Shown here one piece after another: positions 1-11,975 of a stretch of DNA of 64,000 nt. This DNA is from Gnetum montanum (Eukaryota > Streptophyta > Gnetopsida > Gnetales > Gnetaceae): NCBI GenBank assembly GCA_015680685.1, contig MNCI01004927.1:570657-634656 (forward strand), given 5' to 3'. A model generated the notes under the pieces. The model saw only the letters and a list, made by a program, of their open reading frames with translations. It ran no database searches and was not told the DNA's origin. Position 1 is the first letter of the stretch, and each line of letters starts with the position of its first letter. A program made the translations under genes and the position numbers.

Positions 1-1333
1 GGTGTCGCCTCCCTATGATACACAAAGTCCTAGGGCATAGTGCCCTTACAGGTTCCGCACAAAACCTGAAAACACTAAACTTAACCTACTTTGACCATCC
101 TTGCTTGGCAGAAAAACAAAGGCTAAACAACACAAATACCCAGCCCTCCTTGCAAGATCCACTAGTTTCTTTCCTGCGATACGGTATGCTCCAGTGGATT
201 TATCCTCTACTCCTTGTCCTCCTGCAGCCCCTAGCTGCACCCTTCCTAGTCATCCTTGCACACAGCTTGCTTGCCACCCTGTGCATCCGTTGGTTGTCCC
301 CTCTCTCGTGGTTCCCCTTCTATCTACATCTGTACGTCCATCATGCCTTCCCTCATCTGCTGACTCGTCTCTGCCCATCTTGCATTGTTCCAATTGATCA
401 AGTCTTGCAGCTTGGCCCTTTGGTGCATAGCAAGCATCATCAGCTTTTGCACATATGAAACCCACCATGCCTCCCCTTCCACCTCTACCTCTACTTGTGC
501 CCACCTTGCCACTTCAATTCTAGCCCTTTGCACAAGGGTTTCAAGCTAACTTCACGTCATAGTAATAGTGGTTCTTGTTTGCCCTACGCCACCCCCTGCT
601 TGCCCTCCTCCTCGTGAGGGTTTGTTCCCTCCCCCTCTATCATCCCTCCTAAATTCCATCCCCCTCTTGCCTTGCTTGTCTATCTGCCATTTGTATGGTA
701 GCAAAGCCACCGCGTGTGATACATCCTTTGCAGCTCTGATCTCAACACCTTTGGAATAATTAGCATCTTGACCCTCCATAACACAAGAATCAAACCTAGG
801 TGTCTGCTAGGCCTCCTCTTTCATAGAGACTCCAACAAGAAATTAGGGATATTCACCTGCGTACCCATCTTCAAGCATCAAAGAAATGCAAAATGGACCC
901 CCACCAACCGATTTGAACTATCCGACTGCACTAGGAATTTATCAACTAACGACGTCACCACCTACTAAACCTACAATAGCATAAACATAGGCACATGCCC
1001 AATTACCATCTTCAAAATTTCTTGCTCAAAAAATTCTGCCACATATCGACAATTGTGAAGCACCAGCAGAATCACCTTTCTGTCCACCAGCATTCCCAAC
1101 ACCACCGCCATAGCAGGCTCCGTCAACTGAATTGTTCTTCCTCTGAATGTCATTGCCTCCCCCTCCTAGTTCTCGAAAAAGGCACCCTTCGATAGATCAA
1201 GCACCCCCTTGAGATGCACCAACAACTAGTCCCATCCCATTTGCATCATCAACTGCCAAAGTTTCTCATCCCGTTGAAACTCAACCATCGATGGCTCACA
1301 TTACCACACTCGTCCCATCCTCCACAAGGCCTC

Positions 1334-4300
1334 CTACCACTGCCGAATTCCAGCCATAGCAACTAAATCCAACAACAGTTGCCTTTGACTGCAGAAAATC
1401 AGTTGGTTCTGCAGCTTCCAGACTGTCCAAAGCATGATAGTCTCCTCTGAATCTCCTGTAACCCTACCTAATGGCACCAATCCAACCACCTTCCATGTGT
1501 CCAACATGTATTTGCAACGGTATATAAAATGATCAATCGTTTCCAACCCCACTCCACACATCACGCAAACAGGGTCCACATTAAGCCCCTATGCTCTTAA
1601 TAAATCTCTCATCAAAAGCATTACGTGAGCAATGAGCCACATGAAAATCTTCACCTTCTCAGGGACTTTGCCATGTCATATAGCCTGCCAACCATTACTC
1701 TATGGAAATTGGGCCTTCACAATTTCTCTGGGATGCCTCCCTAGCAATCCACAACTCCTCATCTCTTGTGCATGTTGCTAGAGGGCATACCACATCAACA
1801 ATCCTTTAGTATTGGGTTCCCACTACTAATATTTGTGTTCCATGATCTGGATCCACTGCGCCTACCCTCCTTCCCAGCTCAGCATCCAGTTAGGGTTCCC
1901 ACTACTGATATTTGCATTGCATGATCCGAATCCACTGCACCTACCCTCCTTCCCAGCTTAGCATCCATTTCACCAACCTTTGCATTCCCAACTTAATCTC
2001 ATCTTTGAAATTCAGCATCCCGATCCCTCCTACCTTCTTAGGCTTAGTCATGTTCGCCCAACAAACTAGATGCGTTTTGTCCCCTCCCTTTCCCCCTAAC
2101 CAGACAAATTTTCGGATAATTTGGTTGATTTTTTGGATCACTCCAACAGGAGGATACGCCATGGATGCAATGAATCTGGCCATCACCATTAGAACCGACA
2201 AAGCCAGTAGAATCTTCCCTTTCTGGGAAAGGAACCAGTTTGTCCAATGTCCCATTTTTCTCTATATCTTCTACACTAGTGGTTCCCATGTTTGGTGCCA
2301 TTTCCACGCAACAATCAGCCTGCCTAAGTATGTATCCTTAATTAACCCAAGTAAAATGCCCAAAATCTTATGCAACCTTCCTTTTACCTATTCCTCCACA
2401 TTTAGCATATGTATTGCCAATTTGTCTTTGTTGATTTCCAACCCTAGTTCTTGTGCAATCCTACCAAGAGCCTTGTTGAGTGAGCAGCGGCTCACAAAAA
2501 CAGTATGGTATCATCTGCATAGTGCTCCGCCATACAGTGTACACCTTCCACCATTAGCCCCTCCATTCCTTTAGACATACAATAGTTTTGAAATGTGTCT
2601 ATCACCAATATAAACAAAAGTGGTGAAAGAGGATCCCCTTTCTTGAGTCCTCTTCCCATCCCCATAAACCCCCATAAACGGCCATCAATATCAAACGAAT
2701 ACCACCTCGATTCTTGAAGGTGTATACACAACTTAACAAACCTTGAGTCAAATCCTTTATGTAGCATGATTTCTTTTAAGGCCTCCCAACTAACTGTGTC
2801 ATAGGCCTTTGCAACATCTAGCTTAATGCACATGCTTGGAAATCCAATTCAATGGAGTGAGTGTAGTATCTCTTGCAAAATCAAAACCTGATCTTGTAGA
2901 AACCGTCCCTTCACAAAACCAATCTAATTCTCTTCCACAAGTTTGGGCATGAGTGGAGCAAGCCGTTGCACAATCATCTTGGTAAATAGATGGACGAGCA
3001 TATTGCAAACCTCAATAGGTCTAAAGTGCATCGGTGAGGTTGGATTTTGTACCTTGGGAATTAAAACAATCCTCAAGCAATTGATCTCCTTCCTCACCTG
3101 CTGCCACATCAACATTTGGTTGAAGGCATCCAATAGGTTCTCACCCAAAATGTTCAGAAACTCACTAAAGAATTCAGTCAACCAGCCATTCAGCCATGGC
3201 GCCTCGTTGACCTTCATTGTTCCTACTACCGTCTCCAGCTCTTGCAAAGTGAACGACTTCAGCAATGAAATATTCTCAGTCTCACCAATCACCTTCATCA
3301 TATGCACCAATACTGGCCTAGTATGTCTCTTGCTCTAGATATGTGCCTAGTATTGTTGCATCACCTCAACAATCTCTAGTCCCTTCCTCAAATTAGACCC
3401 ATTGTACATCAGATGCAGTTGTTGCTTGGCTTGACCTCTCCCTTTGGCTGTTGCAAAGAAAACATGTGTAATTTTGTCACCCTCCCACCGCCAAGGGACC
3501 CTAGCCCACTACTGTCAATATGACTCCTCCTCCAATGCCAGGCTCTACAATTCCTGTAGAATATTGTGCTCTTCCATAGCCAAATCCTACACATTTTCCT
3601 ATTTGATCTAGATATCATGCAAATGCAACTGCAACTGATTACGGTAGCCATGGAAACTATACTTCTCCTCTACCAATCTGGCCCAGAACTGTGTTTTAAG
3701 TTTCCTCAAGCCTTGTGTCAAGAACCCTCTAAGCTCCTCCAACTCCAAATATACCTCCTAAATGGCCATAACCAATGGCCTAAGCCAAGGCTTGGTGAGC
3801 CATGTATGCTCAAAATTAAAAGGCATGGGGGCCGATTCCTAAAACTATTTGATATAGCAAGTAATCAACCAGTGGTCAAAAGCATGCCTCTTCCTCCCAA
3901 ACACTTGCACATCAAACACCAAAGCCAATCTCATATTGATCCACATAAGATCAATCTGCTCCATGTGAAGCTACAACCCCCAATGTTCATATCCACTAGA
4001 GTGTGCTCTTGCAAGAATGCCAAACACACTCCTGACCCCCTAAGGGTTCTACACAATCCCCCCTGTCTTCTCCCACGGGTACAACTATTGGTTAAAATCC
4101 CCAATCATCACCCATCGCTCCCAGTCAGGGACAATCTATGCCACCCGTCATAGTTCTTGCAAACACATTTCCAAATTTTGAGCCCCATAAACATTTGTTA
4201 GCTAGATACCTTCCTGAGCAACATGAACTGTTTGGCTCTAACATGACTCATCAACCAACCCAAGAAGAAATTAGGACAAAATAGCCAACCCACTAGCCCT

Positions 4301-4483
4301 CCCTCTACAAGGAACCACCTACGCACTCCACCCATCCCACTGCAACCATTTGGATTCCAACTGCTACAACTTCATTTCTTACAAACAAACATCATCACAA
4401 CCTTCACATCTCACTATCTCTTTTAGGGTATTTCTTTTGTAGGGTGTACCATGGCCCCTACAATTCCAAGACAAGATCTTCAT
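1334..4483 (-). pseudogene. LINE ORF2: endonuclease / reverse transcriptase / zinc finger, broken
   Basis: The start at 4483 reads MKILSWNCRGHGTP, the typical opening of the apurinic-type endonuclease of plant L1 ORF2. The endonuclease core motif MIGDFN is found near 4080-4113. The RT follows in pieces: LTEFF and IVLIPKV blocks (3310-2924), KLDVAKAYDTVSW (near 2820), KKGDPLSPLLF (near 2630) and the catalytic HYADDTILF (near 2510). Positions 2255-1941 hold the post-RT region (FLSQKGKILL, GGIGMLNF) and 1579-1334 the terminal knuckle (CVMCGVGLETIDHFIYRC). The YADD active site is intact, but stops and frame changes between blocks make the whole a pseudogene. Confidence 0.85.
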
Positions 4484-4931
4484 GGAAGATTTGTTGATCA
4501 TTTACGATAGACCTCCCACAAGGTCTTTTGATTCCCCAAATCCACGTCAAGTTGTGTCTTCTTGCTCCTACTAGTCGACGTTCTAGGATGCCCTGCCGTC
4601 CCACTTCTAGAGAGGCCACAACCGTCAAGGTACCAACCACCCCCTGGCTCAAAATTGAAATCTCTAACATTTGGGGTTTGGAGGACCCCCTTACAACAAA
4701 AACCTAGTCTCCCAAAGGCAGCAACTCTATGCACCACCCTGTTAAGCTTGATGTAGATATGGACTTGCAAGGAGTGCAATTAGGCAACTCCTTGTCGGTC
4801 CCCTCCCCCTTTTGAGGGGTCTGTGTGGGAGACTTGGCAGCTACCACCGCCTTCACCCCAACCTCCATCAACTTTGGCACCAGCCAACTGTTTGTAACCT
4901 TGAACCAACCCTCATCTCCAGTACCTCCCAT

Positions 4932-5450
4932 TCATTTAGCCGCAAGCCGAACCCTACAATTGGCTGCAAGGTGCCCCAACTTCCCACAAACAACGCATCC
5001 CTTAGCCTTACCCAGCCTAAGCTTGGATTCCTCAAGATTATTGTATTCTATTTGAATTCTTTTTGTACCCTCTAGGAAGGCAAAAGTAACCTTGTGGATT
5101 AAATCCTTCAACAACAAAGACCACCAAATGTAGAATCTTGCAAATCCCATGCATTCCATGGATCTAGTAAAGTTATCAAAGGCAATAAACTCACCAAACA
5201 AGCCTGCCAAGTTTTACAGGAACTCCTCAATCCACATCTCTCAAGGGATGAATGAGGCCCTAATCCATACCAACACCCAGACACACAGATCCTCTTCCTT
5301 GTGAGCCCCCAGACTCAAGGGGTTAGTGCCAAACCTTGGGCCCTATAGAACCACAGGCCCCCAACCAAAACCCTATCCCTTTGCTCTTGGGAATTAAAAT
5401 GAAGAGTAACAGGTCCTCTGTCAAGCAATGGACCCCAATGTCAACTAGAC
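4932..5450 (-). pseudogene. LINE ORF1: DUF4283-like region plus CCHC zinc knuckle
   Basis: ORF1 proteins of plant L1 elements bind the element RNA. The open part (5210-4932, 92 residues) ends with CVVCGKLGHLAANC, a CX2CX4HX4C knuckle at residues 72-85, followed by basic residues. Upstream, in a frame broken by stops, the stretch around 5341-5420 reads like the DUF4283 core (pattern: VTLHFN, then a few residues, then VLVGGLWFY). The same DUF4283 plus knuckle order is seen in the second LINE at 15.1-15.6 kb, which supports the assignment. No intact start is visible. Confidence 0.7.
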
Positions 5451-5599
5451 GGCACATGGTCTAGGCCCATTTCCAAACCAGGTCCAACCTAGGCCTCACC
5501 CCCACTAGACACAAATTTTCTGATCAAACTCCTTTCCATCGTTTTCACCCCTTTTGTTGGGCATCCATGCATCTACAGTGTCACACTTCCCTCCTGCCG

Positions 5600-6750
5600 A
5601 GAAACCGCCTTAATGCCACCATCCCCCAACCACCCCTTAGCATGCATCTCCTTCATGGTACCACCCAACATTCCTTCATGGTACCACCCGACATTCCCAA
5701 CCCCAATCCTTCCTTGCCATCCCAAATATAGCTGTCCACATGCCTCTACCCATCTACATAGGTTGCCACCTAGCTCCCCATGCCTACGTCCTTGCCTACT
5801 CCCAACCCAAGACCTCTTGCAGCCGCTTGTCTACCACCCATGTCCACTCCTGCTCCTGCTCCTACCATTCAAAATCTTTCCTGCTCCTACTCCACCCATT
5901 TATTTACTCTTGCTTCAATATGCTAACCCCATTTATTTATTAGCAATTATATTCTTTTATTTCTACAAAGAAAAGAAAGAAAATATGTGTAATCCTGTAT
6001 GTTTATTTGTTTTCCATAAAATGAACACACATGAATTTAGGTGAAGCCCTTCACCTAGATTCAAAGTTTGTAATTAGGTGAATGATGCATTAGATTGGTA
6101 TGCATTTTGTGAAGCATGTAGTGTTTCTAAGGATCATTAACTAGTCATAATAATAATAATATATTCATCCCCATACCTTGAATGGATAGGTTGCATTGTT
6201 TATTTATTTTGCATACACTTAACCTGAATGTAGAGATGAACACCACTATCCAACCTTATCCGTACATATGCTTACTTCAGCTTAATATCCTAAGCCATTG
6301 GACCCAAGGGTGTTGAGTTGCAAAATACCTAAAGATTTTCAATAATGCAGGTGCCATTCATGTGTGCCCACCTCACGTACAATCCCTTCTCATCTACCTT
6401 AGAGGTCTACATTAGAGGTATATTGAGGTGTAGTCTAAAAATGATGGTTGAGCCAAGCCTTATTTTTGTAGTTTAGAACCCAAAGTTAACCTAACTCATG
6501 GCCTAATAGTGACCAGATTCTTCAAGTTGGATGAGCTTCAATGTGGAAATGCAATGCCACGCCTATATATTTATTCTTCACAGCCATTGATTAAAGCCTC
6601 TAATAGATTAAATAATCTTGTTTGGCAAAAACATAGTGGAGGATTAGGATCACATTCAACCACATCCATTGGTGCTGCTTGTAAAACAAAATTTGAAAAC
6701 AAGTAGGCCACACAAATGTTTAATGTTTTCTAGCTTATTAACTAATGGGA
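5600..6750. other. No gene recognised; AT-rich spacer between LINE and copia remnant
   Basis: The stretch is C-rich up to about 5.95 kb and AT-rich after that. Open frames here are short, use proline/leucine-rich or repetitive codons and match nothing I recognise. The left part may be the 5' UTR of the minus-strand LINE. An (ATA)n-like run lies near 6151-6163. Confidence 0.5.
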
Positions 6751-6954
6751 AGTGTTAGCCATCACCCTTAGCTATGCTAGTCTTTCAGGTATGATAACAA
6801 AGGCCTTATCTCATCAACTTCTTATGTCTAATGAGGGAAGAAGGTATATATTAGTTGCTAGTATAAGTATAACCTCATGTTTTAAGGGGATTGGAGAAAA
6901 AACGATTGTATTGAACCCTGCAGGAGTAAACTTCATTCTGATTACCAAGGCACC

Positions 6955-7948
6955 TTGAAAATCAACAAATCCAATAACTCTTGTACAAAATTCAATTTGA
7001 CAAATATGAAATTAAAAGAGTTTAGAAATGATGTTGCTACTTTATACAATGATTATAGATATAAAAACATGACAATAAGTATTAGGCAAAGCAAGGATTT
7101 CAATTACTTTACTGTTCATGATTTGCTTTCTCAAATTAGAACATTTGAAAATTTGAAAAATGGCAATTACAACAAAGAGCAAGCTACATGGCTAAAAATC
7201 AAATTAGAAAATTCAACAAGAATAAAAAGAAAGAAGATGTCTCCTCCAAAAATAAAGATGTAAATGAAGCCAAATCTAAACCCAAAGTTGATTCCATTTG
7301 TACCATTTGTAGAAAGAAGAGGCATGTAGAAGAAAAATGTAGGTTTAAACATGGCTTTCCGTCCAATTATGTTTTCAAAACTAAAAATTCTAAGAAGCAA
7401 GAAGATGTTAATGCTAAAGATATTCAAGGAAGGGCTACAAGTTTTGTTGCTATATTAGCTGAAAATTCTCTTATAAAAAAATACATGGATTATTGATAGC
7501 GGTATCTCTACTCACATGACTTTATATAATGAGCATTTTGATGAATTTGAAGCATTGGATGACTTTGGCTTAATTCATATTTGTTATGGAGACACTGAAA
7601 ATTAACGGAAAAGGTAAAGTCTTGCTTACTTTGAATGATGACCAAGAAAATATTGTTCATAATGTGCATTATGTTCCAACATTACTATCACCATTAGTTT
7701 CAGTTGGGAAAATCATTGAAAAAGAAAATCAAATCTCATTTGACAAAGATGGTTGTATAATTTCAAGTGAAGAAAAAGTTGTATTGAAATCTGGAAAATC
7801 ATCCAACAATATTTACTTTGTTGAAGCCATGCAAACACAAAAATCTGTACAAAATCAAGTTCTCAAACTCACACAAGTTCAAACTCAAAATGAAGACATG
7901 ATAGTTTATGAAGATGTAGCTGCAAATGATGATGAACAAACAAATTGA
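6955..7948 (+). pseudogene. Ty1/copia gag-protease remnant
   Basis: Three overlapping frames together show a copia polyprotein N-terminus. First comes a UBN2-type gag stretch (6955-7200; SKDFNYFTVHDLLSQI). Then a CCHC knuckle, CTICRKKRHVEEKC, lies near 7299-7340. Then the aspartic protease starts at 7486-7521 with WIIDSGISTHMT, the Ty1/copia DSG active site, followed by VHYVPTLLSPLVSVGK (near 7660-7720), which is the usual motif behind it. Frames shift between gag and knuckle and a stop separates knuckle and protease. Integrase, RT and RNase H are not found downstream, so the element is truncated after protease. It lies antisense to the kelch gene. Confidence 0.85.
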
Positions 7949-8640
7949 CGATTCTGACAGCATGGCAAGGAAGATGAAGTTAAAGCCTCAATTAAAGGAG
8001 TGGCTGCTCAAATAACTCCAAGAAGGAAGAAGATAGATATTGTCCAAGTCAACAAGAAAGTCAAAAAGTGGTAAAACCAAAGAGATAATGAGGATTGTCA
8101 CAGGTCATTCCAAACTTTATAACTATTTTTATGTATTTTTTTTGTTGGAAAAACTATGTAAAATGATGAAGAATGGAAGGTGCAAGTTAAAAAATCATCC
8201 TTTAAACAAAAATCAAATTAGGGTATTTGATAGGCAGATGCACTTGATTGTGGCCCCAAATACCCATGAAAAGTCCATTTTAACAAAAGAATGGACAACT
8301 CAAACATGGCCCCCCCCCTTGGGTAGGAGGCCCTTCATTTCTTTGTACTATGAAGAAAAAAAAAGCTTGATGATGCCTTTAATGAGTTGATGATGTTTGA
8401 AGATTAAACAAATAAACAATTATAGCATCATATTCTCTCTCTCTTTTCTTTCATTTCTTTCCAACAGCTTAAGCAACACCAAATGTATCAATGAAGCACC
8501 AAATGATAAATACATAATTCAATTCAATCCTCTGATCTATTTTGAGAATTAAACAAACCTTGCCCAAAGATTCAAAAAAGTCCAGCAGAAAGCCAGAGTC
8601 AACTTCAAGTCGCCTTGAAGAAGAAACCAAAGATCTTTAG
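7949..8640. other. Copia tail debris without recognisable domains
   Basis: The sequence continues lysine-rich and AT-rich after the protease but carries no integrase zinc finger or DDE motif. A purine tract (GAAGAAAAAAAAAGC near 8350) could be an old polypurine tract, with LTR sequence after it, but no second LTR copy was found to test this. Confidence 0.3.
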
Positions 8641-8645
8641 CTTTG

Positions 8646-8914
8646 CCACAACTTGTGGTCTTGTAGGAATAAATGACAAGTTTACTACGACCCATGGTGA
8701 GAAAATTTAATAGCATCACAACCTGCGGTCCAGTCATGGTGGAATGAACCCAACACATCGTCAATCACCACAACTCATTGTGAAGAATCCAACTTAGGCA
8801 CATCAACCACGACTGCTCCAAGACTCATGGTGAACGCGTGGTTTGACTGATTTGAATATTTTCTCTTCCACGACCCATGGTCTGTTCATGGTCACTTAAC
8901 CACAACCTGTGGTC
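8646..8914. repeat. Palindrome cluster A (CpG-decayed CCACGAC-YCGTGG motifs)
   Basis: Short imperfect inverted repeats recur at irregular spacing: CCACAACTTGTGGTC (8646-8660), CTACGACCCATGGTG (8685-8699), TCACAACCTGCGGTC (8716-8730), CCACAACTCATTGTG (8768-8782), CCACGACCCATGGTC (8868-8882), CCACAACCTGTGGTC (8900-8914), with half sites between. The variants fit a common ancestor close to ACCACGACYCGTGGTC after CpG to TpG or CpA change. The same motif family is found near 27 kb and 51.8 kb. Function unknown. Confidence 0.75.
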
Positions 8915-9310
8915 AAGTCAAGATCAATGAATTTTAAAGATTTTCAAAGATTTTCTTGTAGATTCCAAAAGCTTCCGCTACCGCACCCTGACAATAGTTA
9001 CAAGTTTTGGTATTTTGTGTTTCATCAATAATTTATCAGAAAACAGACAGCCAACAAGCATCGCAGCCTTACCAGTTTTGCAAGTATAAAAACACCTTCC
9101 AAATGTTGCCTAGAAGAAGTGAGAGACAATACATTTAAATGTTCTAAACATATTCCATAAATTTGAGGATACTACAAAATTACATGTAAACCACTCTCAA
9201 TGATTTTTAGAAACTAATAAATTACGTTGTGAATCATTATAGAATTGAATTAATTGATTGCTTATGTAAAGTTTAGATTATCCTAAAACAAAGCAAGTGA
9301 TATGAAAAAC

Positions 9311-11975
9311 CTGAAGTTGAAATGCCCTCGTCCTCTCTGCGTCAAGAATTCCTCTTGTCGTATGCAGCTCCTACAGCACATAGTCATGTCACAAACAGCC
9401 TGAATAATTGTACGCAGTCAATTTCAAACATTTTGCTGACAACACATACCCTTTGAGTATCATCTAAAACTGCCTTGAGAAATGCTATATCATGTTCAAG
9501 TCTAACATTTTCAGTATGAACAATGTTTGTGATTCTGTTCGATTCCTCCTTGGCAAGTTCAGCTGCAGCTATTTTTTCTTTCAGAATTTCAATTTCCTTT
9601 AAAGCAGCTGCAAGCTTTGATTCATCAGCGCCCCTCTGATCAGAAAACGAATTAATCCTTTCTGAAGATTTTAAACTTGCCACCGAAGTAAGATGGCCGT
9701 CATTATTCTTTTTAATAGAAGCATCTAAATCTATTTCATAATGTTCTTCAACATCAGAGGAAAGTCCTTTTTCCTTTCCTGATATTTTATTGCCTGCTTC
9801 ACAAATACACTCAGAAGCACAGTGGCGGGCTTCAGAACATTCCGGTGGGTCGCTGTATGAGAACACTTCCTCTGCAAAGCCATGATTCATCCACTGCATC
9901 TTCTTTTTCATATCTATTACTTTGTTTTGATTCATTCTTCTATCAAGACTTCCTGAATCCTGTCTGTGAGTGCAACCTTGAAACTGAGATGGAGCTGATA
10001 AAGGCTCACTTGTGAACCTGGAGCTTCCAGGCTCTTCAAACTGTTTCCCAATCTGTCAATTATAATAAGAAGACTGTTATGATAGTTAAGACACCCCCAC
10101 TTTCCGAAAAAGGAAAATAAGAGAGCTAAAATGCTATAAAATGCAAAGCAATAACAATAAAACAAAAAAGTTCTAATCTAAATATGTCATGATAATATTT
10201 ATCTGTGAGACAGGTTGTACAAAACAAGGAAAACATCCACATAAAATAAAGTTTTGAAAAATTATGAAGACTACAATGATTAACATTCTGCAAAATTCGT
10301 ATGCTTATGATATCCATGAAGTTGTCGCATATATTAGAATTCATATTGGCCGATTAAATGACCAATCTGAAAAGTCCAGTTGAGATACCCGTATGGTTAG
10401 CTTTTTATTTTAGCAGTGGATAACTGGTTACCTGCTTTGCCAAAGGCTTTGTCTTTCATGGAAAATTATGTTCACATAACTCATGTATTATTCTATCCGC
10501 GTAGTGGTTACTTACCCATTTAGCTACCCATTAAATTAAAACTGGATATTGCAGAACCGATTATATACTAAGAAAGAAATAAAATTGTGAGGTGTGCATG
10601 AAAGCTATATAAATTCAGGAAATTCTTCAAATTTTTAAAATCAGAAGGTTGGACACTTGAGAGTCATTAAGAAAAAAGATATGCATGTTGACAAGAAAGG
10701 ATAAAATAAAAAATGAATGCGCTAGAGACAGTGCAGAGTTTATGCCTATAAAAGACAGGAAGAGTGAAAATTATCTATGGTAGTTTGGCAATGCTGAATG
10801 CCAATCAAAAACTGCTCCTGTCAAAAGCAATCTCTTAAGCAAGGAACATGGGATAAAGTAGTTAGAACAGAAACATAGTCTAGAAAGAGACTAAAGATTT
10901 AGCTCTACATTAACAAGAATGGAGAAAGAGAACTGCCAAAGCGTACCCCAAAAGGATAAGGCTACGATCGTTAAAACCTATAAAATTACATGGAATATTG
11001 GAGTTTATAATATCAAACATATTAATATGTATAAAGAAGCTATAAAAATCTGCAGATATATCATTTATTTGATTTTTTTGGAGTGGTAACACAATCAAAA
11101 ATGATGATTTGAAAATTACTTGGATAATAACTGGTCCATAAATCAAGATTGCTAAATTAGAAAAATAATAAACTCTACCTGCTGATTTGGAACCTTTGGT
11201 ACAAATTTAGAATTTGACTCGGCCAAGCGGCCTTCAGGGGTAGCTTCAAAAGTAACTTCATGCTCTCTTTGAAATAGATTTTGAAGAGGTGCAATTCCTG
11301 CAGCTTGAGATACATAAAAATAAGCTCATACATTTTCTACAAAACATTTAAATTAAATTCTATCAATTATTAAGTAATGTAAAAGCATATATGTATTCAT
11401 GTAGCCATTCAGTGTTTATCTCTTTAATTTTTATGGAAGTCACCTCCTTGCCAAGAATTAACCTCAGAACTTGGGATAGCGGCTTGGGATGCAACCTTAA
11501 GCAAAACAGATAATAAAATATAGGTCATATAGAGTGCTAATGAAACTACTCTACAATGAAAGGAACATTAAAATTGAATACCTCATTTGAAAGTTCATTG
11601 TTAAATTTCCGACCACCAAATGCAACAAGAAATGAGCCTTCTTTCTGATGAACTGGTACAACACTCAATCCCTAATTATAAAACCATTGGAATGTAACTG
11701 CTTTCATGTAATTATCTATGACAATATATGTGCAAGCCAATGGTGTTGTACCTTAACAGTAACTCATTGGCTTGAACATGCAAGAGAACAAGGTGGCAAA
11801 TTTTTCAACTAATTCTTAAATAAATGTAAAGAATTACGATAAAATGGTAAAATAAAATTTAGATATACCAGCCGAATATATGATACCTTATTTCCAATGA
11901 CTGAATTTGGAGCTGATGTCACAGAATCTAACCATGTCATTGTTGCAACGTTAAATGCTATAGTTTCCAAAGAGG
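9311..11975 (-). CDS. Kelch gene exons 10-15 (kelch 6, linker, start of coiled coil)
   Basis: Exon 10 (11975-11887) gives ASLETIAFNVATMTWLD, finishing blade 5. Exon 11 (11671-11582) reads GLSVVPVHQ, FLVAFGGRKFNNE. Exons 12 (11495-11444) and 13 (11303-11179) are a linker rich in A, P, S and E. Exon 14 (10052-9450, 201 residues) is polar and then heptad-like (LAAALKEIEILKEKIAAAEL). Exon 15 (9370-9311) reads ELHTTRGILDAERTRAFQLQ, matching the conserved segment of the coiled coil in this family, and ends at a GTTTTT donor, so at least one further exon is missing. Introns 10-14 are 215, 86, 140, 1126 and 79 nt. Confidence 0.9.

Larger units (their letters stand above)
1..5600 (-). mobile_element. 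L1-like LINE retrotransposon, decayed, 3' end off the left edge
   Basis: Read on the minus strand the order is ORF1 with a CCHC zinc knuckle (about 5450-4932), ORF2 endonuclease start (4483), endonuclease GDFN motif (near 4100), reverse transcriptase (3310-2480), thumb/connection region (2255-1941) and a terminal zinc-finger region (1579-1334). That is the layout of plant L1-type non-LTR elements. Several stops and frameshifts break ORF2, so it is dead. The 5' end is placed only roughly at 5.5-5.9 kb because ORF1 homology fades there. The poly(A) end would lie left of position 1. If the kelch gene continues past the left edge, this LINE sits in its next intron, in the same orientation as the gene. 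Confidence 0.85.

Noticed and set aside
3566-4153. 195-residue plus-strand frame
   Set aside because: It is the antisense shadow of the LINE endonuclease region, whose GDFN motif reads on the minus strand.
8646-8914. CRISPR-like or rho-type hairpin array in the palindrome clusters
   Set aside because: Spacing is irregular, copies are diverged, and the genome is eukaryotic.
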